Positions 1 through 12,100 of a stretch of DNA of 64,000 bases are shown in pieces (position 1 is the first letter of the stretch; each line of letters starts with the position of its first letter). This DNA comes from Undaria pinnatifida. Its lineage: Eukaryota > Sar > Phaeophyceae > Laminariales > Alariaceae. The stretch spans positions 3,302,199 to 3,366,198 of the forward strand of contig JABAKD010000026.1 in the NCBI GenBank assembly GCA_012845835.1, written 5' to 3'. A program made the translations under genes and the position numbers. The notes below the pieces were generated by a model. The model made no database searches and was not told the DNA's origin. It saw only the letters and a program-made list of their open reading frames with translations.

Positions 1-179
1 GAAAAACCATTAGCCACCGCACAAGTAACCCGGTAAGTAACGCCGACCCGTCTAGAAAAATTTATAGCATGTCTATAGTCGGGATCCGTGGAGACTGCCG
101 GGTGCGACGAGAGAACCCGCAACATCAATTACCCCTAGACTTGTACGGGTACAGACGAACAGGCGGCCCTGGGTCTTAC

Positions 180-3100
180 CTCATCTTCGCTGTCGGTCTC
201 GTCGTCGTAAGCCTGCATGACCTGCTCGAACAGTGTGGGCTCGTTGTCCAACTCAAGGTCGTCCGGGTGGGGTTCGTACTGGGGGAGGGTGGACGCGCTG
301 ATGACCTCGAACTGTACCGCCTTCTGCTGGTCCAGGCCGATGTAGCTGTCGCTCTTCACGAAGACGTCCAGCTTCACCGTCCCGGGCTTGTTGGGCGCCA
401 TCATCTTCACCTGGCCAAATTGAGAGCATGCCAACATAAAAGCACAAGTCAAGACAAAAAACACATATCATATAATGTCAGGTGTCGTATCGTATCGCAT
501 CATGTGATACGATACCTACTTTGTGATGATGTAACCATCCTCATCATTATCACCATCATTATTACTATCATTATCAACATCATCATCATCACCATCACCC
601 ATGCCAATGTCACGGTATAGACTACAGACACTACTTGTTGGCGTGCCATCATCTTCACCTCTGTTGATCGTACTCATGACCACGCCAACACAAACACACA
701 CATGTCACCGCGTAAACACCCAAGGGAAGTATGCTACTGGTGCCTGTTTTGAGACAATCGCGTTGGTTTCAGGGAAAAGAGGCAATGCGAGAACATCATA
801 CTTCTATTCACCAGTCGAAACGATGACCACGCCAATTCAGACACACCTATCTATGTCACCGCCTGAACACGCACGGTGATACAGTACCTATATTCCTGAC
901 CATGGGCTACACTAGTTTTTTAATATGCATATCACGATATATCAAGACATAGGCACATGGGGTTATATCAGTTTTGTGACTAGGAATGCGCGGGGTGTCA
1001 AGTAGAAAAACGCCGGTTCAATGAGAACACAAACCCACACGCACACACCGACGTCCACGCCCACACCCACACCAAAAACACAGAAACATACCCACACCAA
1101 AAACACAGAAACATACCCACACCCGAAAACACCCACCTACGCCCGCCTCCACCCACCACAAACCCAAACATACACACCCACACATCACACGCCCATGCAA
1201 CCAGCTACACGTACGTACCTCCTTGGATACGACTTGGCCGTTGTCCGCGATGCGCTCAAAGCTGAAGATGGTCTTGCGGTTCGTATCCCCCACGAGCACC
1301 CACCACCCCTCGTCCGCGAAGAGAGGGTACTTCGGGGCGTAGACCGGTGGCACCGTGCCCCCCTCCTTGACGTTGTTGCGGGTGAGCGTCACCTGTTCCA
1401 TCAAGGGAAGGCGCAGCACACGGTGGTCGATGGTTGGTTGCAACACTCATTTAACAAGCGGCTGAAGACAGCACTTCTGCGCGTAGTCTAGTACACGGGG
1501 TTAGGGGCGACCCCTGAGGGGGCATAGGTGATTGGTGATTGCATTGTCGAACGAAGATAAGAATGGGGTATTATGCAGTACAGTACTACAGTAGTACAGA
1601 ACTAGAGTACTAGAGTGCGTGCCATGTACGCCGTTGGCGATAGTGGACAATGTCTAGTATAACGTACCAAGGAGCTTTCAAAAGTGTACCAGGTGCCTGG
1701 CAACTCCTGAAAGTACACCAGGTAGTGTACCTGGAATCTGGTAGCCCTTGTTGTTTTCACTTTCACTCGCATAATCAAGTCCGCGGTCACTGGACAGGCT
1801 CCAGTCACCCCGCAGTGAAAGGATGCCCCAGCCAGGGAAAAAACACAAGCAAACCCTAACCCGAAGCCCTTTCAACGACAACTACTGCTACAACCACTGC
1901 TACAACTACAACTTCTAAAAATACGCAACGTAGCTCCTAAACGTGCAAGAGCACCAGGTCATATTATAGCTAAAGTACTAGCAATAGGAAGCTTTAAAGG
2001 AATGCCGGGTACCCAAGTACAACGAGTACGCGGTAGCTTCTGTAGGTGCACGAGGTACGAACAGCTCCTGCATGCAGTACAAGATTCACCAGGCACAACG
2101 TAGCTCCTAAAAGTAAGTCAGGTAATAGGTACCAGGTGAATATACAAGACAGCTAAAAAAAGGACGCAATGACGACAATACGATACGATCTGACACGTTG
2201 ATGGTGACCAACAAGTCGTTCTGCGCGATCTCCCCCTCGTCTTCTACGAAGTTCTGGCATGATATGATACACCATGATATAATACGACACGATACGATGA
2301 TGTGACATCATATGGCACGACACTATACGATACGAGACGATATGGTAAAACACCTTGATGGTGACCAAGTCGTTCTCCGCAATCTCCCCCTCGTCTTCTA
2401 CGAAGATGTCGACCTTGACTTCAACGTCCGGAATGATGTCACACACACGGTGCACTTCCTCCTGCTGCGCCGAGGTCAGCTTGTCCAATCCCTGCAAAAA
2501 AAAAACAAAAAACGTTTATATAAAAAAAAGATAAAATCGTTTATGGGAGGGTATGGCAGGGTATGGCAAAACACGCGGGGGCGCCGAGAAGGGAAGGGAA
2601 TGCAAAGGAGGCGCGTGCTATGATACAAAGGGAGCAGCACATTTGGGCAGAAAATAAAAACGACCGACGGCTTGACAGCGAGGACTCCCTCCTCAACCGA
2701 CGTACTACACGAAGCCGCTACCAAATGCCGCGTGCCAGCTATGCGTAGAATCCCGTTAGCGTTTTGTCAAATCATTTCTGTCAACACTACAGTAATCCTT
2801 GGGATCGCCCTCAGATTACGTGCTGTAGGTGCATCACTATGCGTTGAGGGGCGGGGTTGTTGGCGGCATTTCACGCTCGTATATGCAACGCTTGTGAAGG
2901 GCTTTTCCGCAACGAGTGAGTTTGTGCGGCATGGGTGAGACCCGAAGCACAACGTACGAGACTGATGGAGCATGCGGAACTATGAAGGGCCAACACATCC
3001 ACCATTGCGAGTGTATATGAAGTGCCAACACATCCACCATTGCGAGTGTGAAGATGCATGTCCGTGACGTTACCATGGGCAACGGGGTTTGCACGGTAAG

Positions 3101-6100
3101 CAGGGCTACCCGAGAACTGCTGCTGCACGCGGCGCAGACGACAACCAAGGACTGGTGAAAGGCTAGGGATACACGGATACACGGTACACTGGCATAACAT
3201 TCAGCACATCTTGTATGTACTTTCATGTGTATTTTAAATACGAGCATAGACTAAATGTAGCATAATAGGGTTTTCGGGGCATAATAATAGCAGAAGGAGC
3301 TCAACAGGCACAACCGGGAGACAACTAAGAAATCACAACTCTCGGCAGAAAAAATCAAACCATCTGGAAAAAAACGAGCAGAAAACTTTTATACGGAAAA
3401 ATACCAACGACGCCCACCTTGCGCTTCTCTCTTGGCAGCTTGATGTACTCCCGAATCCCCGCGGCAGCATCGCTACCGCTGGAGATCATCTTGGCCTCCG
3501 CTTTCCCGATGTGCGGCAACTGTTCGTACATAAACATGACAGCCAGGCGGACAATGTTCAGAATGTACACTTTCTGGAATGTGCGGCAAGTATATATAAA
3601 TAAACCGGATAACCACGCGGTCATGACTTTGCTTTCCACTTTGCTTTCCCGGGTGAGCGGCAACTGCCCGCACAAACACAGGACAAACCGGCGGGGATTA
3701 CATATACTAGAAGTATCATAGAATATCGTCTCCCCGAATCAAGTCAATATGTAAACGAAAATACCTTCATACAAGGGGTCCCCATGGGTTCCTGCATTCA
3801 CCGGCGCCCACGCGTCCGACGGATTAAACTCCCTGCACCATTTTTTGTCTCATGTTTTGATACCGGTATAAATATCTGTTTACACGCTTGCAGGATCAAG
3901 CATACACCAAACATGTACATGGTACCTGGTAAGTGTTACGCATGCCAAGGGTTATAGTAGTATGGAGACATTGCCCTATTCTGCAAGATTGCGGCAGCTC
4001 CAACTTTAAAAGAATGGAATCAAATCATAACTAGAATTAAGAAAATGGGACGTGCGCGGTGCACGACCAAGTAGCTGATCGGGATGACAGGACTCAGTAT
4101 CACTCATCAGTGCTCAGACTCGTTGCTGACGTTTTTGTTTTCTTCATGAGGCTCCCAAACTCGTTTAGTGTATCGTTCTCAACAACCAACACAACACAAG
4201 TTCTTCAGCCTACACAATAAGATACGCCTGTACCCTTCGGGCCACGCCATCAACGTATCCCGGCCTGCCCTATCACGTGAGCAAAGCACTGAACGACAGA
4301 GACAAGGTACTACTGGGCATTCAGGCATGAATAGGCACGGTTATTTCAGACATAAAAAGGTAACGCTTTCAATCATGAATATAATACAAATAATGCTTTC
4401 CGCCATCAGGATGGAATATTTTCATGCGTAGTTAAGGTTGGAGCGCCCCGCAAACGTCGACAACGGATCCACCGCACCTGCATGAGCGAGCTGTCCTCCA
4501 GCCACAACCCCTGCAGCACATGCTGGCTGAACTCGATCACATAAATCGTCGTCTGCAGCCACCGTCGGCTGCACGCTAGCTCAATCATGGCCTCGATCAG
4601 GTCGGGAGTCTTGATCAGCATCGTGTCCAGGTTCTGAATACACAGGCACCAACAACATCACCACCACCACCACCACCGCCACCACAGAAGAAGGAAACAA
4701 GGAAACATTCAAACAAGCGATACGAGTCCATGTGCCCAGGTGCATTATGGGGTACTCACTATCTGGCGCGTGGCCCAACATAACCTCGACCAGCACATGA
4801 CAACAACGACGAGCAACGTGAACATGACCATGACCAACACCACCAGCAGCACCACGAACCACGGGAGACCACCGCCACCATCACCACCACCGCCACCATC
4901 ACCACCAACGCCACCACCAGCCCACACCAGCAACAGCAACCGTAACCACCATATGCGCCTGCAAGAGCAGCAAGGTGCAAGGAAAGTGGCTCACCTTGCA
5001 AAGATTGGGGTCCATCGGCTTCTGTGCAAACATCAACACCGCCAACACCACCAACAGCACCCTCACCACCCTCACCACCCGACTAACGGCAACATGACCA
5101 CTCACACCAACACCACCACCAAAACCATCACCAACACGACCAAGAACCAACACCATCTGCAACAGCAACAGCAGCACAACAGCAGCAAGGACTAATAAAA
5201 GTGGCTTACCTTGCAGAGGTCGTTGCTCATTGGCTTCTGCGCAACGTGCGCGAAGACTTGCACGGCGCCCTTTTGGATAACCGGGTGGTCGTACTTCAGC
5301 TTGGGCATCAAGGCGCTTTCCTGAGGACGTTGCCGTACAAGGCAAATTGCAAGAATGCATAAGATATCACACGATACCACGAGACATCACAAGGCAAGGA
5401 TGAGGGTATTATCATGAGACATGCGTACCAACAGAGCGATTGGGGCCTGTCCTGTGACCACGCCCTAGATTGCGGCAATGGGGTCATGTGGGAACAATAG
5501 CAACAGCATCAACAAGGCAACGTCAAGGCAGACATCACAACGCAAGGTTGGTGAAGATATCACAAGGCAAGTTGACGGAAGACACTATTAATACGGCTTC
5601 AAGACATCACAAAGCCAAGTTAACCCTTTTAGCACCACACTCCCGATACGGGCACAAAAACACTTGGAATTAGACTACGGAATTTTTAGGAGTTGGAAAT
5701 GGGTTAAGCAAGACACGACAACACATCACAACACATCACAACACATCACAAGGCGGGCGCAAGGAACAAACACACAAGACGTCACAGGACAAGGTTAAGC
5801 AAGACATTGAATATCCATTTCTACAGCGGCGGCAGTCTAGACACAAAACGCACTTTGTGCATTTCAACCAAAGAAGGAAAACATGCGTCATGGGCTGAGA
5901 GAGAATTCGAAACGTTTTTGCGAAGCATGCTGCAACAAAGCACGGCAAAGGCAGCAACGCAGCAGGACCAGCTAACCCCTGTCCCCATCGAGTTGCGGAC
6001 ATCAGCGTGATCTCACTGCACTCACCTTGTAAAGTTGCCTGTACAGCCGAGTGACCTCCTTCCCCTCCTGCGGCCGGTCCTTGTCCGGAGTGTTCAGGGC

Positions 6101-9100
6101 ACGGAACTCGGCAGAACCAGCTAGCACCTACCGGGTATAGCCGATCAAATACAAAAAACACAGAACAGTGCACACTCAATGGACGGACGACAAACCATCG
6201 CAACAAAAGCGAAAATAGCAAAGCACAAGAGCGGATGAAACGAAATACACGGCGCCCACACGAGCACCTTGTAAGGAATACCACGCACAAAAAAAGAGGG
6301 GGGGGGAAACAAGCAAAAGATATACGTAGCGGCATATTATGTTTTTTTTTTCAACAAAAATCCACGAGTGCTACCTGGCAAATTTTAACAGTCCACATAA
6401 CCCTTTCCAACACCTCTGCAAACACAAGCGCGTGCCGAAAGCTCTCTCTACCCAAACCGCGGCGCCTATTTATCACCACGAAACCTATCCCCACGCCCCA
6501 AGTCTCTCTCGGGCCCGCACACAACTAATAGTCGCACCTCCGGCATGTTCTTCATCTGAGAGGCGTCGCTGAGCATGTGGTTGTACCAAGCGTAGCTGTC
6601 GTACATGACATTCTTCTCCCCGTATTTCTTAGACCGGGCGTACCACATGGCCACGATGGCTGGGATTGTACGAGCGGTCAGAAGGATGGAGATAGGCGAC
6701 CGAAGCGATGATTGGATTGGTGGATTGGTGGGTCGGTGGGAATGCAGCAGGTGATTAGTTGGACAACCAAAAGAAAAAAACTCGGGGCGGATGGGTCAAA
6801 CCACCTTTTTTTTGTAAGGTGGAAAAGGCAGTGCAAATAAAATACGCCCATGGGACGCAAAACAAAAAAAAAGGAGGTCTACCCTTACCAGCCAACACGA
6901 CATTCTTGTTTACACCGCACCAAAACAAAGCACCTCTTTCGAGATCGCTCGCTGTATTATTATTAGCACAACTCTACCATCGATCGCGGTACATTCTCAG
7001 ACGAGACAGAAAACCAGGACGGGCGATTTCGTTTTCGATTTTGTTTCTGCATTATCACAACGAACACTTAGCACAAAAAGTTGAAGATGGCTGAAAAAAT
7101 CCTGCTGCGCGAGTTCCTGGCGACATCTCAACTATCTTATAAAGTAGGTAACGTGGCTCACGTGCAACGATTACGACAGTCACGCAAACATCCTGCTGCG
7201 CGAACTAATTGCTAGCAGCAGCTGCTACTATCGGATAGGCTAGGCTAGGCGGGTCAATGATCGCGACAGTTGAAAAAATCCGAGTACCTAGCTGAAAGTT
7301 TACACCATCTTACATAGATGGCTGCTTGCGCTGTCACTACCGATTACAACGCTGGATTGCCAATAAAAATTAGTTAAATTGACACGATATGTAGGTATGA
7401 AAATACGTGGAAGCGTGGTGAGCTTTAGCTTTAATTTTCCCCATATACGTCTGATGATATACAAAAAAACGCCCAAGGTAACGTTGCTCACATGGAATGA
7501 CCACCACCATGGCGATGAGGTAGATGATGAGGATGGTGTTGTGGTGCTCCTTCTCCAGCAGGAAGGTGGGCAGAGCGATGGACACTTCCATCGGCTGCTT
7601 CCCGTCGGGGTTACCAAACTTTCGCCAGTTTTCCATCGCCTATTGACCCACCGCAAAAGATGAGCAACAAAACATAAAACGTGTCAACAATGAATAAGTT
7701 AAGTTTGACCTCAGAGAGCACGCGACAATTTTCTACACTGGCTCCATCTCTGTAGTCGGAAAGTTCGGAGGTCACCTTCACATGCATCATTAATTCATAT
7801 CTCGAAATCTTTCACGATCAAAAATAGGTACACAAAAAAAAGAAGATCTCGCGGGGTCGGTGCATTGTTGATCATGTGTTGCATGCCATGATCGTCGCAT
7901 GCCATGGTTGGAAGCGGGCCCCCATTACGCTGACAGACCTAGAACATAACACTTCTCCATTCGCTGACAGACCCAGAACATAACACGTCTAACACGTGGT
8001 TTTCCTTAGGCTGTGATACGAGATTCTCACCGTAGGTGTGAACCAATTTTCCACACGAACATCAGGAGGCGTCACCTCGAACAATTTATGCTGGCATTTT
8101 GCTTAGTCGCGTCGTGCTGTTGTGCGGTGTTCTGTTGCGTTATGGTTGTGCTACGTTGCGTTCCATAGTGCTGCTGTGTTGCGTTGCGGTGGCCGTCGTG
8201 CTGCCTCTCCTCACCTTAACGTCGGTGAGCGCCTCGTACGCCTTGGCAATCTTCATGAACATGTCCTCCGCCACCTTGTTGTCTGGGTTCTGCGAACACC
8301 ACCACCAACAAAAGCAGGACACACGAAAAATAAACACACCACCAAAATGAGTCAAAAGGCGTCAAAAGGCGTCGGTCGGGTAGGCAAAGCGACACTATTT
8401 TGAAAAGTGACGAAATAAAGGGGGAACCGGACAGTACACCAATCTGCAGCGACAGGGATCAATCGATCGTCAACTGCGACGACAACGTACGGCAGGCCCC
8501 ACGGTGGCGCTAAAAACATATACACCGTTTCGACATAGAGCAGCACTATACAGGGGTCCCCGAGTAAGGCCGGGGTGTGCTATACACTATATAGAGCAAT
8601 GTGACCGCCTTATTGAGGGAAGCCGCCTTATTCACCATATTCATTCCACGTTATCAGTGCAATTCCCCAGTCGCGCCAAGCGCTCTGGCCGCCTTACATA
8701 GGGAAGCCGCCTTAGTGGGAGACCCCTGCTGGATTACCCCACAATGCTGTAACGACGAGGCTATTACTACCAGTTATTGCAATAACAGGAATATCGCGCT
8801 GTTAACACCGACCGAGTTGGAGTAGGACAACGGTCGATCTGCTCTCCCACTACGACCCACACCACAGGGGTCAACAGCGGCCCGAGGATTGGCGACCACC
8901 TGCAGCAGTTAACTCTTTCACTACTGCAAAAAAGACCCCACACTATTTCCAAGTAGTTTGTCACAAAAAAAACGTGCGCGCAGTTCTACACGGGTTATCA
9001 TTAATAACCCTAACCCCGACCCAAATGTACCGGAGTACCCTGACCCTGACCCTGACCCTGACCCAATTTTATGGGACGATCCTAACCCTAACTTGACCCC

Positions 9101-12100
9101 CAAGTTATTGGAGGGTCGAAGCCGGCGCGGCGCCGACCTTGTCAGGGTGGTAGATGAGAGAGAGCGCTCGGTACTGCTTCTTGATGTCTCGCGCTTCCGT
9201 GGAGGGGGTGACGCCGAGGATGGCGAAGGGGTCGAACCCTTTGATTTCCGCGTCATCCGTCATGGAATTCAGCAGGTAGAAAAAACACGCCCATCCCGCC
9301 ACCAAGGTCAGCACCTGTCGCCATCGAGCGAGAGAGCGACAACAAAAGTTCCGGGGTGAGAAACACACGAGCAGAGGAGGCAAACCAACTATTAATATAA
9401 TATGAACCAACACAGAGTGCATGGGTAAGAATCGCATTGAAAAAGTTGAAAGCTCGTACAGAAGCGGTCTCATTCACGTGTCAACTATTAGATACTACGC
9501 AAGGAGGTTGTTAACTTTAATAGAAGCAACACTTTTTAAGCCCGTCTTTTTGTCGTTTCTTTCCAGTACGGAACAGTTTGATGTCTCAACGGGGGTGGCG
9601 AGTATGTATAGAGCAGCACCGCAGCCTACCGAAGTGAGTGCCGCTTTGGGCCCCAGTTACACAAGGTCGGCATGCCGGCGTCATCCCCTCGCTCTCTGTG
9701 TGCAGTTGCCGCCACCTCTCCAACGGGAAGCGAACGCTGAATGGCGGCACCAGCTCCTATAATGGTACTGGTACACATCAGCATATACTCAAATTACTGA
9801 AAAAAAAACAGCAGCATGACCTGTCAACTGGGTCGGTTCGTTACGAACGATGGACAAACAACTCCCTGCACCCCTACTCAACCAAAGAACAAGGGGGCAA
9901 TCTGCACCGTGGTTCTCTCACGAAAAACCGCAAACTTGCACTGGTACTGGTACACATCAGCATATATTCAAATAAATGAAAAAAATAGCAGCATCACCTT
10001 TCAACTTTTACCAGGGCACCAGGTACAGCGGAAAACACACCACCACCAGCACCAGCACCAGCAGTGGCACAAGCCTCGCCCCGTGGCCACTACAATACTA
10101 GTTGCACGAAAGCGGTACCAGGTAACTACCTGTGTGTAAAACAGCACTCCCACTATCCAACAAAGACGCACTCAATGTAGACTAATAAGAGATGGTGGTT
10201 TGACCCCGTGACTGACCGTCCTCCGACACGAAGACTAGTACTGAAGTATGCCAACCCCCGTGGCCAGTATCCACACGTACGACAGGTCACCGGTCCCCAT
10301 CTGATCATCTATCTCTTTCAGGGAAGATTCGTATGCTCTATATCGTATATATCGTATATAAGGTCTATATGATCTAGCTCATGTTACATCATGTTACCAG
10401 GTGGGAGCCGGAGCCGTACAATCTTCATGATCTAGCTACTGCTGTAATGGTTCCAGGGTTGAATATGTAAATATGTACCCCATCTATACAGATCCCTGCA
10501 CAGCATCACACAACGGCAAATATACAGCAAATACTGCAGATGATCTAGATCATGATCAGGAAATACTGTAGATGACCTAGGTCGTGATCGGCCCGATTAC
10601 AGCATCGGCCACACCAACCAGCCCGGGCTATTGGGGTATCACAACATGGCATGTGTCCAAACTTCAACGCAAGGAGCTGTACGAGACGCACGAAGCCTGG
10701 TGATTTCCGTACTGTTGCCGCGGCTGTATGCTCTTTCTATACCTAAATGGTTGATAATATCGCGCCCGTCTTTTTTTTGGGCGCTGTGCATGAGTTCCAA
10801 CGAATTTCCATAAGCGTTATCCAAAAGACGTCTTTACACGCCCAAGAAAGACCAGTCTCCTGGTAATAGCACCTACCTGGTACACAACAAGTAGTGCAAG
10901 GCCATAGGGGGCGTTAATGCGACCAAAACGACCGTTTTCCTGTTGATATTACTACACTAAAACTAGCATATTAAGGCCAGAAGAGCAAAACAGGTCTTCA
11001 AGCGCCCAAAGAGACCGTTCTTCTATTAATATTATGGCGTAGTACTTGTAGCTCTCCAACACCTTGGTGCAGAGTACCTGCAGACCAATAATGAATACAG
11101 CAATAACAGCAGTAATAAAAAAAACAGATCACCTCGGCGGCGAACTACCATTGCGTAAGCAGCGTGGCGAGTTCCACTTCGTCCTACACATATCATGCAT
11201 GGGTCCACAAGGGTGAACAACAGCACATTTCGAACCCCGGTACAATGTTTGCCACCGGTGACTAAAGTTCGCACATTTGCTCTTGGTTTATACTATGGCA
11301 TAGACTTCCTGGTTTCTTTAGTAGAAAAAACGAGCAGCAGTACGTAACAGCTCAAACAATAAAATAGCTGACCTTGGCGACGAAAGACCATTGCGTCAGC
11401 AGCACGGTCAGCCCCACTTTGTCCTTTTTCACCCTGCTGCATTTCGCCTTCTCCGCGTTGGTGCGGGCATTTTTTACCGCTCCTCGGGCTGGGATGACTG
11501 CGCGGAAGATCTGGTGAAAGCGCGACGAAAAGCGTCAAAACGTCAACAAGAGGCAAACAGCCGAGAGCAAAGAGCGATGAACGTGGGATATATTAATATA
11601 TTTAATACATACTGGTACCGTACGATGTTAGACTATAAAATTGACTACCGACATCCCCCTTCTCCTCTCCCTCCTCTATCCATGTCTTTCTCTGTTGCAG
11701 GCGCCTCGCGACACAGCCATGACCACCATGATTAGGGCCGCGAGTTGGCCGACTAAAGTCAGCCGACTGGCAATTAGTTGGTTAGGTACAACACCGCAGT
11801 TATTGAGTTGCGTGTGATCATTGCGGAGTTCAGCGTGTTTGTATCTGACCGGTGAGCTTGTTTGTTTTTATGGCACGACGTGCGTTCTCCATCGATAAAG
11901 GCTTGCTTCGCCACCCACCCAATCATTACGAGAACAGCTAGCCGCCAACTCCAGCCAAGATGCGTGCAATGATGAGAGGTGCAGAGGTAGCAGTTTCGGC
12001 TACTACGATGGTAAGGTTTGTCGGGCATGACGGGGTCCCTTAGAACTTTCCACAGATGTTCTGAGTATAATCTCATACTCCGAGTACTGAAAATACTTAC

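Noticed and set aside
4740..5195. 151-codon His/Thr/Pro-rich frame
   Set aside because: Caused by the CAC/CAA-rich tract in SEC63 intron 8.
8995..9110. Chromosome end
   Set aside because: Degenerate, short, and flanked on both sides by exons of the same gene.
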